DNA from: an uncultured Pseudomonadota bacterium | Lineage (GTDB): Bacteria; Pseudomonadota; Gammaproteobacteria; Methylococcales; Methylomonadaceae | Assembly: GCA_903918375.1 (NCBI GenBank) | Contig: CAIXED010000021.1 | Span: forward strand, 29,851 to 93,850 | Direction: 5' to 3' | Length of the DNA: 64,000 nucleotides | Part shown: positions 48,497 to 58,684 of the stretch, in pieces | Layout of the letters: every line of letters starts with the position of its first letter | Numbering within the stretch: the first letter of the stretch is position 1 | Position numbers and translations under genes: made by a program | The notes under the pieces: model-generated | Database searches by the model: none | Told to the model about the DNA's origin: nothing | What the model saw: only the letters and a program-made list of their open reading frames with translations

Positions 48497-48820
48497 TTAT
48501 CTTTCCAATAAAGCCAACTTGTCAGCCTTGCCATTCCACTCTTCAGCATCTGGCAATGCGTCTTTTACTTCTGTAATAGCTGGCCATTGTTTTGCCAACT
48601 CAGCATTCAATTCTGCGAAGTGTTCTTGACCTTCTGGCAGCTCGTCTTCAGCGTGGATCGCGTTAGCTGGGCATTCTGGTTCGCAAAGTGTGCAATCGAT
48701 GCACTCATCAGGATCGATTACCAAAAAGTTTGGGCCTTCATGAAAGCAATCGACAGGGCAAACGTCAACACAGTCGGTAAATTTGCATTTGATACAGTTT
48801 TCGGTGACTACAAAAGCCAT
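48497..48820 (-). CDS. fdxA: Seven-iron ferredoxin
   Basis: This 107-residue ferredoxin is of the Azotobacter FdI type. The N-terminal [17 protein letters not shown] and the central [12 protein letters not shown] provide ligands for one 3Fe-4S and one 4Fe-4S cluster. The C-terminal extension is acidic and helical. The start MAFVVTENC at 48820 is that of the family; the longer frame adds an unrelated leader. Redox partner unknown. Confidence 0.96.
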   Translation of the reverse strand: MAFVVTENCIKCKFTDCVDVCPVDCFHEGPNFLVIDPDECIDCTLCEPECPANAIHAEDELPEGQEHFAELNAELAKQWPAITEVKDALPDAEEWNGKADKLALLER

Positions 48821-48882
48821 ATTGTTAATCCAAAAGTTAGGTAAATATACTGTAGCCGTCGTCACAACGGCACGTTTGAGTT

Positions 48883-48910
48883 GAATCAAGCGCCAATTGG
48901 CGCTTGATTC
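48883..48910. promoter_or_regulatory. 28-base perfect palindrome upstream of fdxA
   Basis: GAATCAAGCGCC and GGCGCTTGATTC flank AATT. It starts 63 bases upstream of fdxA and lies beyond the fusA2 terminator. It may be an operator for fdxA or a second fusA2 terminator, though no clean T run follows. Confidence 0.55.
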
Positions 48911-48925
48911 GCATAAACAACAAGA

Positions 48926-48945
48926 CTTGCCAGCGAACTGGCAAG
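48926..48945 (-). terminator. Hairpin terminator of fusA2
   Basis: CTTGCCAG-TTCG-CTGGCAAG on the minus strand with a stable UUCG tetraloop, followed by TCTTGTTGTTT. Confidence 0.75.
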
Positions 48946-48957
48946 CATCAAAATTGC

Positions 48958-51042
<2,085 letters not shown>

Positions 51043-51151
51043 GGTTGTACTCTATTTTTTGGAGATGAAAACTTGTATCCCTTGGCACCATTGCCGCGGC
51101 TTCTTCAAGGACACTGCCTATGAAAAATCCCACCATTCTACCCGAAAAATC

Positions 51152-51177
51152 AAAAAAAACAGAATGTCAATTCTGTT
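51152..51177 (-). terminator. Terminator of hda
   Basis: AACAGAAT and ATTCTGTT pair around a four-base loop, with eight T following on the minus strand, right after the hda stop. Confidence 0.88.
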
Positions 51178-51181
51178 ATGT

Positions 51182-51907
51182 TTAGCAATCTGCTTTAAAA
51201 ACTTCAGATTCGCTGGTTTTTGACTCGTCAGCCAAGATTTGCTTTAAAAAAGGAATAGTTAATTTGCGCTTGGCGGCTAATGTCGCTTGATCAATTTTTT
51301 CCAGCAATTGCCATAGCGCAGGGAAATCGTGAACATAATGATTGAGCAAAAATCGCCCGACCAATGGCGATAAATCAAATCCCAAATGACGCGCTTTCAC
51401 CTGTAAGGCTTCAAGAATTTCATCATCATTCAAGCGCTGAATTTTTAAGGTCAAGCCCCAACTCATACGGGTTTTTAAATCCGGCAACACAATCGGCAAA
51501 AATTTAGGTGGACCATCAGCGGCAAGCAGTAATTTATGACCGTTTTGGCGATGGCTGTTATAAAAAGCAAACAACGCCAACTCCCAGTCATTATTTCCCG
51601 CCAAATATTGAATATCATCAAAAACCACCAAATCCATCTCCTCCAAACCTTCTAGCATGGCCGGATCAGGTAATGGCTGATTAAATTTAAAATAGAACGG
51701 TTCCTTGTTATTTAATTTTGCCTGCTGACAACAAGCTTGTAGCAAATGAGTTTTACCGCAGCCGGCGTCACCCCAAACAAAAATCTGCTGCTCCTGACCG
51801 TCATCAGCCAATGCCTGTAATTGCATGACAATTTCCGCATTACTGCCAGCAAAATAACTGGCAAAAGTCTGATTGGCTTGAAACTCAAATGCTAAAGGGA
51901 CTTGCAT
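51182..51907 (-). CDS. hda: DnaA regulatory inactivator Hda
   Basis: This AAA+ protein, with the DNA-loaded sliding clamp, stimulates DnaA-ATP hydrolysis and prevents over-initiation. In 241 residues it starts with a clamp-binding motif QVPLAF, then Walker A GDAGCGKTHLL, Walker B LVVFDDIQYL and sensor/Box VII region LKTRMSWG. It follows the DUF2069 gene, as in many gammaproteobacteria. Confidence 0.95.
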   Translation of the reverse strand: MQVPLAFEFQANQTFASYFAGSNAEIVMQLQALADDGQEQQIFVWGDAGCGKTHLLQACCQQAKLNNKEPFYFKFNQPLPDPAMLEGLEEMDLVVFDDIQYLAGNNDWELALFAFYNSHRQNGHKLLLAADGPPKFLPIVLPDLKTRMSWGLTLKIQRLNDDEILEALQVKARHLGFDLSPLVGRFLLNHYVHDFPALWQLLEKIDQATLAAKRKLTIPFLKQILADESKTSESEVFKADC

Positions 51908-51913
51908 AAAACC

Positions 51914-52261
51914 CTATTTAACCTTTTCTGCTTTATAAACAAATAAGCCAGCACCAAAGCACAGCAACAAGCTAAACAACACTTCCAGCAAAGCATAAGG
52001 TCGCTCTGCCGCATTGACATAAGCCTCAGCAGCACCGTGAGCAAAATAGGGCAAACTTAGATAACTCATCCAAGTGCAACTTTTCAGATTGCGATTAAGA
52101 AAGCCTCTGAATGGCAGCAGTAAAGGCCCGATACTAATGATTAGCAACAAAGCGGTTGGCACGCGAGTCGATGGCGATAACAAAGTATGCCAAGCCATCA
52201 ACAGAAAAAATAAGCCGAAAAAACCGAGTAAGCCAAGGTAGTAATAATGAATTCTGGACAT
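51914..52261 (-). CDS. DUF2069 membrane protein
   Basis: This 115-residue protein has four hydrophobic helices (LGLLGFFGLFFLLMAW, ALLLIISIGPLLLPF, and so on) and the conserved PYFAHGAAEAY. The start is ATG at 52261; a TTG four codons upstream is less likely. It is joined to hda by a 6-base gap, the usual arrangement. Function unknown. Confidence 0.9.
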   Translation of the reverse strand: MSRIHYYYLGLLGFFGLFFLLMAWHTLLSPSTRVPTALLLIISIGPLLLPFRGFLNRNLKSCTWMSYLSLPYFAHGAAEAYVNAAERPYALLEVLFSLLLCFGAGLFVYKAEKVK

Positions 52262-52341
52262 GAAAATTTTCAAAAAATAAATCCTAGTTTACAACCAAAA
52301 GCCAGCATTGTTAGCTAATTAGCCTTTTCAATCGCATTGTA

Positions 52342-52375
52342 TTGATTGCTTGCATGAATATTTATGCATTATATT
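52342..52375 (+). promoter_or_regulatory. Promoter with overlapping palindromic operator for the XRE gene
   Basis: TTGATT at 52342-52347 and CATTAT/TATATT near 52367-52375 frame TGCATGAATATTTATGCA (52351-52368), a palindrome with 16 of 18 positions symmetrical. The site overlaps the promoter of a single-domain repressor-like gene, suggesting autoregulation. Confidence 0.5.
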
Positions 52376-52425
52376 TAGTACAAAACTTGGGTTTTTATCA
52401 AAAATGCACTTTATAGGATGCAAAA

Positions 52426-52677
52426 ATGCGGCTAGATGAAATAGGGCAAGTCATACGAAAGGCACGAAAAACTCATCAGCTTACCCAAGCACAATTAAGC
52501 GCCAGCCTTGGCATGAGCCGAGCCACTTTATCCGCGATTGAAAATGGCACCGTGCCAGAAATCGGCATCCGCAAAATCTTAGCGCTTTGTGATGCTTTAG
52601 GCTTAGAGTTAATCACGCAACAAAAATCCAAACGTCCCACCTTGCAACAGCTGATTCGAGAAAACGACAATGCGTAA
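52426..52677 (+). CDS. XRE-family helix-turn-helix regulator
   Basis: This 83-residue protein is mostly a HTH_3 domain (LTQAQLSASLGMSRATLSAIENG). It resembles HipB-like or antitoxin-type repressors, but no hipA or other toxin gene follows; the next gene is a TauE/SafE carrier 27 bases on. It may regulate itself and that carrier through the palindrome upstream. GGATG precedes the ATG. Confidence 0.9.
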   Translation: MRLDEIGQVIRKARKTHQLTQAQLSASLGMSRATLSAIENGTVPEIGIRKILALCDALGLELITQQKSKRPTLQQLIRENDNA

Positions 52678-52704
52678 TCTGTTAGCAACTACCCAGGAAC
52701 ATAA

Positions 52705-53514
52705 ATGATAGAAACACACTGGCTTTTAGCCTATTTAACCCTAGGCGCTGCCGTTGGTTTTTTTGCTGGCTTACTCGGTGTTGGTGGCGGTGGGATTATG
52801 GTGCCGGTGTTGACGACGATGTTTGCGATGCAGGGCTTTCCGCGTGAGCATCTTGTCCATTTGGCCTTGGCTACTTCAATGGCTGCTATTATCGTCACTT
52901 CAATTTCCAGCTTACGCGCCCATCATAAACACGGGGCGGTGATTTGGTCGGTGGTGTTGGCGATTGCGCCGGGGATTATTGCTGGTACTTTTGGCGGGGC
53001 GATTTTGGCCGGATTGATTCCAGCTAAACCGTTGGCGATTTTTTTCGTTGTTTTTATGGCTTATGTGTCGGTGCAAATGTTACTCAACATGAAACCTAAA
53101 CCCACTCGACAATTGCCTAAACCGTTGGGATTGTCTTTGGTAGGTGTGGTGATTGGCGTGGTGTCGGCTTTGGTGGCGATTGGTGGCGGTTCGTTGAGCG
53201 TGCCGTTTATGACTTGGTGTAATGTCAAAGTGCAAAACGCGATTGGTACCTCGGCAGCGATTGGTTTGCCGATTGCCTTGTCCGGTACTTTGGGCTATTT
53301 GATTAGCGGCTGGCAGGTGGCCGATATGCCCGAATTTAGCTTTGGTTATATCTATTTGCCCGCGGTGGCGGCGATTGCCTCGATTAGTATTTTCACCGCG
53401 CCATTGGGAGCGAAGCTGGCGCATAAACTGCCGGTCGCTACTTTGAAGAAGCTGTTTGCGGTGATGTTGATGCTGTTGTCATCGAAAATGTTGCATATGG
53501 TTTTCTTTAGCTAA
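52705..53514 (+). CDS. TauE/SafE-family membrane carrier
   Basis: This 269-residue protein has about eight helices in two repeats, each with the Gly-rich signature (GFFAGLLGVGGGGIMVPVL and SALVAIGGGSLSVPFM). Family members export or import sulfite-like organosulfonates and sulfur compounds. The substrate is unknown. It lies 27 bases behind the XRE gene and is possibly coexpressed. Confidence 0.93.
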   Translation: MIETHWLLAYLTLGAAVGFFAGLLGVGGGGIMVPVLTTMFAMQGFPREHLVHLALATSMAAIIVTSISSLRAHHKHGAVIWSVVLAIAPGIIAGTFGGAILAGLIPAKPLAIFFVVFMAYVSVQMLLNMKPKPTRQLPKPLGLSLVGVVIGVVSALVAIGGGSLSVPFMTWCNVKVQNAIGTSAAIGLPIALSGTLGYLISGWQVADMPEFSFGYIYLPAVAAIASISIFTAPLGAKLAHKLPVATLKKLFAVMLMLLSSKMLHMVFFS

Positions 53515-53636
53515 AGCGTCAAAATCAGTCACCCTCAGTTTGTTTAGTTATAATGCAAAAACTAGGGAATTTATAACAAAGCACGGACAGCGCTTTCTTT
53601 GCTTGCCAAACGGCAACAGACTTGAGGGGAAAGATA

Positions 53637-54938
53637 ATGGCTGACGAGATACATAAAATCCTGATTATTGGCGGCGGTGCAGCTGGTTTAGAGCTGGCGA
53701 CACATTTGGGTCATGCGCTAGGCAAAAAAGGTTTGGCAGAAGTGACTTTGTTGGACGCCACTTCAACCCATATCTGGAAGCCGTTATTACACGAAGTTGC
53801 CTCAGGCACCTTGGCAGAAGCTGAGGAAATCGAATACCTGTCCCAAGCCCATCGCAATCATTTCCGTTTTCGCTTAGGCCGCATGGAAGGTCTAAATCGC
53901 GAGGCTAAAGAAGTTATCGTTAGCCCGACGCTTAACGACAAGGGCGTTGAATTAATCCCGCGCCGCGTTTTCAAATACGACACTTTGGTGCTGTCGGTGG
54001 GTAGCGTTTCCAATACTTTTGGCATTAAAGGTGTTGATCAACACTGCATGTTTATCGACACCACTACTCAAGCCTATCGCTTCCAAAAACAACTGGTCGA
54101 AACCTATTACATTAAATCCTACGCTGGCCAAAACAGCTTAAAAGACAAGCCTTTGTCGATTGTGATTGTCGGTGCTGGTGCGACTGGGGTTGAGCTGTCG
54201 GCAGAATTACATGAAGTCACCAAGTTGTTGGCGACATATGGCTTGGAAGATTCTGACAAAGTCAAAATCACTATTATTGAAGCCGCCACTCAATTATTAC
54301 CAGCCTTGCCACCGCGTTTATCCACCGCCACGCAACAACAATTGGTCAAGCTGGATATTCAGTTAAAACTGGGGCGTCGCGTGACGGAAGTCACCGAAAC
54401 GGCGGTACATACTCACGATGGCGAAGTGTTTGACGCTGATTTAAAAGTCTGGGCAGCGGGAATTAAAGCGCCGGATTGGATGAAAAATCTTGACGGTTTA
54501 GAAACTAATCACATCAATCAGCTGGTCGTTGATCAAACTTTAAAAACCAGTGATGACGACATTTTTGCGATTGGTGATTGTGCCGCTTGTGTTTGGGAAG
54601 GTCATGGTGGCAATGTGCCGCCGCGCGCTCAAGCCGCACATCAACAAGCCTCCACCGTAGCAAAAACCATTGTTAATCGTCTAAAAAATAAACCGGCGGT
54701 TAAGTTCGTTTATCACGATTACGGTTCCTTGGTATCGCTGGGCAAATTCACCACCGTGGGTAGCCTGATGGGCAGCTTAATGGGAACGGTGAGTGTCGGT
54801 GGCTTTATTGCCTACATCGTTTATTTGTCGTTGTACAAAATGCACCAAGTCGCGATTCACGGCTATTTCCGCACAGCAATGTTAACCTTATCGAATTTAT
54901 TTCGTCGCAGTACCCACGCTAAAATTAAAATGCATTAA
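53637..54938 (+). CDS. ndh: Type II NADH dehydrogenase
   Basis: This non-proton-pumping NADH:quinone oxidoreductase is bound to the inner face of the membrane. The 433 residues show the FAD motif IIGGGAAGLELA, the NADH motif IVGAGATGVELSAEL, AIGDCAAC and a hydrophobic C-terminal anchor (GGFIAYIVYLSLYKMHQ). The ATG at 53637 has GAGGGG upstream, better than an upstream in-frame start. It probably heads a unit with the next gene. Confidence 0.95.
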   Translation: MADEIHKILIIGGGAAGLELATHLGHALGKKGLAEVTLLDATSTHIWKPLLHEVASGTLAEAEEIEYLSQAHRNHFRFRLGRMEGLNREAKEVIVSPTLNDKGVELIPRRVFKYDTLVLSVGSVSNTFGIKGVDQHCMFIDTTTQAYRFQKQLVETYYIKSYAGQNSLKDKPLSIVIVGAGATGVELSAELHEVTKLLATYGLEDSDKVKITIIEAATQLLPALPPRLSTATQQQLVKLDIQLKLGRRVTEVTETAVHTHDGEVFDADLKVWAAGIKAPDWMKNLDGLETNHINQLVVDQTLKTSDDDIFAIGDCAACVWEGHGGNVPPRAQAAHQQASTVAKTIVNRLKNKPAVKFVYHDYGSLVSLGKFTTVGSLMGSLMGTVSVGGFIAYIVYLSLYKMHQVAIHGYFRTAMLTLSNLFRRSTHAKIKMH

Positions 54939-54963
54939 TCCATCAATCTATTGAGCTATATAA

Positions 54964-55488
54964 ATGTTAGAACTTGAATATGAATTCCGCGAACAAGATC
55001 TTGTTCATTTTAATGAATTAAGACTTTCCCAAAACCCTGAAATGCAAAAGAAAATCCGCCAAAACCGTTTATTGGTGCCAGGCGTGATGCTGGTGTTTGG
55101 CTTGTTTTACTATGTCTATTATCAAGATATGTGGACTACCGCCTACATTACCTTGTTAGCTTTGGGCTGGGGGATTGCCTCACCGTTTGTGATGAAAATC
55201 GACATGCGTCGCCAGTTTTTTAACCAATACACCAAAGCCGAAAAAGCAGCGATGTTTGGGATTCATAGCTTAACGATTGAACCAGAATTTTTACAAGAGC
55301 GTTCACCGGGCGGTAAACACAAAACCCCTTGGGCAGAGATGTTGCGCGTCGAGCGTCATAAAGACTATGTTTATATTTATGTAGCGATTGATGCGGCGAT
55401 TGTAATCCCGCGCGAAACCGTTAAAAAAGGCGATTTAAAAGCCTTTGTTAAACAAGCGGAAGGGATTATTGATCGAGTGGCTGGTTAA
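54964..55488 (+). CDS. YcxB-like membrane protein
   Basis: This 174-residue protein has an N-terminal cytoplasmic segment (YEFREQDLVHFNELRL), two transmembrane helices (about 37-75) and a C-terminal YcxB-like domain (SLTIEPEFLQERSPGGKHKTPWAEM, IPRETVKKGDL). This is a widespread family of unknown function. It follows ndh by 25 bases. Confidence 0.85.
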   Translation: MLELEYEFREQDLVHFNELRLSQNPEMQKKIRQNRLLVPGVMLVFGLFYYVYYQDMWTTAYITLLALGWGIASPFVMKIDMRRQFFNQYTKAEKAAMFGIHSLTIEPEFLQERSPGGKHKTPWAEMLRVERHKDYVYIYVAIDAAIVIPRETVKKGDLKAFVKQAEGIIDRVAG

Positions 55489-55495
55489 TCACTTT

Positions 55496-55525
55496 GCCGT
55501 TCGTGTTGATCCAATCACGAACGGC
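55496..55525. repeat. Palindrome between the YcxB-like gene and moaE
   Basis: GCCGTTCGTG and CACGAACGGC with a ten-base loop. The arms resemble the CCGTTCG arms of the 17.8-18.1 kb repeats. It may terminate or stabilise the converging transcripts. Confidence 0.65.
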
Positions 55526-55533
55526 GCTTCGAT

Positions 55534-55977
55534 TTATTGTTGATAACCATTGCTATTACTCTCCACCCAACGCACTTCGCCAGAAGCCAAGCGTTCTTTT
55601 TTCCAAAACGGCGCCTGTTTTTTTAAGGCTTCCATGATGAAACGACAAGCATCAAAGGCATCGCCACGATGCGCCGACCAAGCCGCCACTAATACCAAAC
55701 TATCATCCGGCACCACATCACCGATACGGTGAATTAACAAAATATCTAGCAAAGCCCATTGCTGATTGGCTTGTTCGACAATCGAAGCCAATTGTTTTTC
55801 AGTCATGCCCGGGTAATGTTCCAGCGTCATGCCGACCACCCCATCACCTTGATTGAAATCTCGCATAGTGCCGACAAAAACCGCGGTCGCACCGTATTTG
55901 CCTGCTAGTTGTTGGGCTTGATATTCGGCAAGGCTTTGCCAAGGATCGAATGCTTGAGAAGTAAGGCTGATGCTCAT
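55534..55977 (-). CDS. moaE: Molybdopterin synthase large subunit
   Basis: MoaE with MoaD converts precursor Z (cPMP) into molybdopterin. It has 147 residues, with GATAVFVGTMRDFNQG, LEHYPGMTEKQ, HRIGDVVPDD and KKQAPFWKKE (catalytic Lys region). It begins next to the moaD stop. A truncated copy of its 3' part lies near 26.7 kb. Confidence 0.96.
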   Translation of the reverse strand: MSISLTSQAFDPWQSLAEYQAQQLAGKYGATAVFVGTMRDFNQGDGVVGMTLEHYPGMTEKQLASIVEQANQQWALLDILLIHRIGDVVPDDSLVLVAAWSAHRGDAFDACRFIMEALKKQAPFWKKERLASGEVRWVESNSNGYQQ

Positions 55978-55978
55978 A

Positions 55979-56212
55979 TTAACCGCCAGTCACGGGTGGA
56001 AAAAAAGCTAACTCGTCGTTGTCTTTAACCAGTGTATCTAAACCAGCATATTCCATATTCACCGCCACCAATACCCCCTCAGGCATCGCTAAATCAGGAT
56101 TTAACCGCTGCCAAATCTGGCTGGCCGATAAAGGCTCGGGTAATAGCAATTCCGCATCAGCATGGCCGACGCGCTCTTTCAAACTGGCAAAATAACGGAC
56201 TTTAATCGACAT
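55979..56212 (-). CDS. moaD: Molybdopterin synthase sulfur carrier subunit
   Basis: This 77-residue ubiquitin-fold protein ends in the diagnostic Gly-Gly (FFPPVTGG), which is thiocarboxylated to donate sulfur. It is operonic with moaE and divergent from moaC. Confidence 0.95.
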   Translation of the reverse strand: MSIKVRYFASLKERVGHADAELLLPEPLSASQIWQRLNPDLAMPEGVLVAVNMEYAGLDTLVKDNDELAFFPPVTGG

Positions 56213-56266
56213 GATGTTTTATCGGGTAATACAATGCCCGGCTGTTAATAATGATCGGATTATCCC

Positions 56267-56758
56267 ATGCCTAGCAACACGCTCAATCATTTTAATGCCG
56301 CCGGTGAGGCGCATATGGTCGATGTCGGCGATAAAGCTGTCACTCAACGCACCGCGATTTGCGAAGGCTATATTGAAATGCAGGCTTCGACTTTAGCGTT
56401 GATTATGGCCGGAAATCATAAAAAAGGGGATGTGTTAGGTATTGCCCGTGTCGCGGGGATTATGGCCAGCAAACGTACTGCCGATTTAATTCCGCTTTGT
56501 CATCCGCTGCCATTGACCCATGTGGATATTCAACTAACTACTGATACTGAACATAATCGAGTCCACTGCTTAACCACGGTGAAAACCAATGGCCAAACCG
56601 GTGTGGAAATGGAAGGACTGACTGCCACGCAAATTGCCTTGTTGACGATTTATGATATGTGCAAGGCCGTGGATAGAGGGATGGTGATTGGTGGCGTGCA
56701 GTTGTTGGAGAAAATGGGGGGCAAGTCGGGGCATTGGCGTGCTACAGATGATGGTTGA
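56267..56758 (+). CDS. moaC: Cyclic pyranopterin monophosphate synthase
   Basis: MoaC completes cPMP synthesis after MoaA. In 163 residues the family motifs [35 protein letters not shown] and [23 protein letters not shown] are intact. It is divergently arranged with moaD-moaE, 54 bases apart; moaA and moaB are not in the window. Confidence 0.97.
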   Translation: MPSNTLNHFNAAGEAHMVDVGDKAVTQRTAICEGYIEMQASTLALIMAGNHKKGDVLGIARVAGIMASKRTADLIPLCHPLPLTHVDIQLTTDTEHNRVHCLTTVKTNGQTGVEMEGLTATQIALLTIYDMCKAVDRGMVIGGVQLLEKMGGKSGHWRATDDG

Positions 56759-56812
56759 GAAAGTTGGTATTTATCAGTTAGACATATTTGTAAGGTAATG
56801 GAGAGCCAAATA

Positions 56813-58639
56813 ATGAGTAAAAGCCTTTATTGCTTAATTATCATAGTGTTAAGCATTTTCTCTGCTGGCATTTCAGCCGAACCACCCGCCTACAGCCTGC
56901 CAATTATTAGCAAAGCCGGCAATGGTGAAGTTCTCAATAGCGCTAATCAATCCAAGCCGCTTTACGATTTAATGGGCGATAAAATCGTTCTATTGAGTTT
57001 TATCTACGCCACTTGCAGCGATGTCAATGGCTGCCCATTAGCGACACAGGTGCTGCATAAAATCAGTCGTGAACTACAAAAACAACCGGCGATTGCCAGC
57101 AAATTACGTTTACTGACCTTAAGTTTTAATCCTAGTCACGATACGCCGGAAAAAATGCAGTTATATGGACAAGGTTTAAATCATGCCAATTTGGATTGGC
57201 AGTTTTTAACCACTGCTTCAGAGCAACAATTGCAGCCGATTTTGGAGGCTTATCAGCAAAATGTGCAGAAAATTTACGATGAAAAAGGCCAATTTACCGG
57301 CACTTTTTCGCATTTGTTGAGGGTGTATTTGATTGATACCAATAAGCAAATTCGTAATATTTACAGCGTCGATTTTTTAAATCCACAGACGTTAATCAGC
57401 GATATTAAAACCTTATTGGCCGGTGATTTACCGACTGTTAAATTAGCCAGTAATCCCGAAATCATGTACCGCGCTGGCGATTACAAACAAACTTACCAAC
57501 AAGCCGATTATCAAACTCGCTCGATAGCCTTAAGCCAGCGCCAAGGCCAAGCCGCCAATTTACTCAACTACGCGCAAAAGCCGCCGTTGGGTTTGCCGAA
57601 ATTAACCACGCCTGCCGATAACCCTATCACTGCCGCCAAAATTGCCTTGGGTCGTAAGCTGTTTTATGACCGCCGTTTGTCCTTGAACAATACCTTTTCC
57701 TGCGCCATGTGCCATATTCCCGAACAAGGTTTTAGCAATAATGAAATGGCAACGGCGGTGGGTGTTGAAGGGCGCACCGTCAGGCGTAATAGTCCATCTT
57801 TGTATAACGTCGGCTATGCGCGTTTATTGTTCCATGATGGTCGCGAAGACAGTTTAGAGCAGCAAGCTTGGGGGCCGTTGTTGGCACAGAATGAAATGGC
57901 TAATCCGTCGATTGCTTATGTCATCAATAAAATCAAAGCCAATGCCGATTATCAGGGCTGGTTTGAAAAAGTCTTTCATCAAGCGCCGACTATGTTGAAC
58001 GTCGGCCAAGCGTTAGCCAGTTATCAGCGCAGTTTGAATTCTGCGGATTCGGCTTTTGACCGTTGGTATTTTGGCAAACAAGCCAAGGCGATGAGTCAGC
58101 AAGCGCAACGCGGATTTGCTTTGTTTAGCGGCAAAGCCGGTTGTCTGGCGTGTCACAGTATTGAACAAAAATCGGCTTTGTTTACCGACCAAAAACGCCA
58201 TAACACCGGCATTGGTTATCAACAATCAATGGCAAAAACACCCGCTCAACAGTTATTGCAAGTTGCCCCTGGCGTTGCGATTAATGTCGATAGCCAAGCG
58301 CTTAAATCGGTCGCTGAAAATAAAGCCAATGATTTGGGTTTTTATGAAATCAGCCAAAATCCCGCAGATCGTTGGGCTTACAAAACCCCTAGTCTACGCA
58401 ACGTGGCTTTAAGTGCGCCGTATATGCACAACGGCAGTTTGGCCAGTTTGGAGGATGTGGTGCGGTTTTATAATCAAGGCGGGGTGGCGAATGAAAATCT
58501 GTCGCCGCAGATTAAACCGCTGGGTTTGTCGGACAGCGAAATCGCCGATTTGGTGGCTTTTTTGCAAAGCTTAACCGGTAGTAATGTCGATAAGCTGGTG
58601 GCAGATGGCTTTGCTGCGCCGGTGGGGGATAGTCAGTAA
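56813..58639 (+). CDS. SCO-domain / di-heme cytochrome c peroxidase (MauG-like) fusion
   Basis: This exported 608-residue two-domain protein has a signal peptide (about 1-22). A SCO1/SenC-like thioredoxin fold (about 30-205) carries Cys68 and Cys74, spaced CxxxxxC instead of the usual CxxxC, and the copper-ligand-like His167. A di-heme peroxidase/MauG domain (about 255-600) has CAMCH (297-301) and CLACH (444-448) plus YMHNGSLASLEDVV. Possible roles are peroxide removal or oxidative maturation of a periplasmic metalloenzyme. GGAGAG precedes the start. Confidence 0.92.
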   Translation: MSKSLYCLIIIVLSIFSAGISAEPPAYSLPIISKAGNGEVLNSANQSKPLYDLMGDKIVLLSFIYATCSDVNGCPLATQVLHKISRELQKQPAIASKLRLLTLSFNPSHDTPEKMQLYGQGLNHANLDWQFLTTASEQQLQPILEAYQQNVQKIYDEKGQFTGTFSHLLRVYLIDTNKQIRNIYSVDFLNPQTLISDIKTLLAGDLPTVKLASNPEIMYRAGDYKQTYQQADYQTRSIALSQRQGQAANLLNYAQKPPLGLPKLTTPADNPITAAKIALGRKLFYDRRLSLNNTFSCAMCHIPEQGFSNNEMATAVGVEGRTVRRNSPSLYNVGYARLLFHDGREDSLEQQAWGPLLAQNEMANPSIAYVINKIKANADYQGWFEKVFHQAPTMLNVGQALASYQRSLNSADSAFDRWYFGKQAKAMSQQAQRGFALFSGKAGCLACHSIEQKSALFTDQKRHNTGIGYQQSMAKTPAQQLLQVAPGVAINVDSQALKSVAENKANDLGFYEISQNPADRWAYKTPSLRNVALSAPYMHNGSLASLEDVVRFYNQGGVANENLSPQIKPLGLSDSEIADLVAFLQSLTGSNVDKLVADGFAAPVGDSQ

Positions 58640-58646
58640 TCGGTTG

Positions 58647-58678
58647 GCTGTTCGCTTCGACTCCGCTCAGCGAACAGC
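58647..58678. repeat. Palindrome between convergent genes
   Basis: GCTGTTCGC and GCGAACAGC flank TTCGACTCCGCTCA, a core like the TTCGAC..GCTCAG cores of the 17.8-18.1 kb repeats. It probably separates the two convergent transcripts. Confidence 0.7.
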
Positions 58679-58684
58679 TTAGTT

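Noticed and set aside
52426..52677. HipBA toxin-antitoxin system
   Set aside because: The regulator resembles HipB, but the next gene encodes a TauE/SafE carrier and no HipA-like kinase is present.
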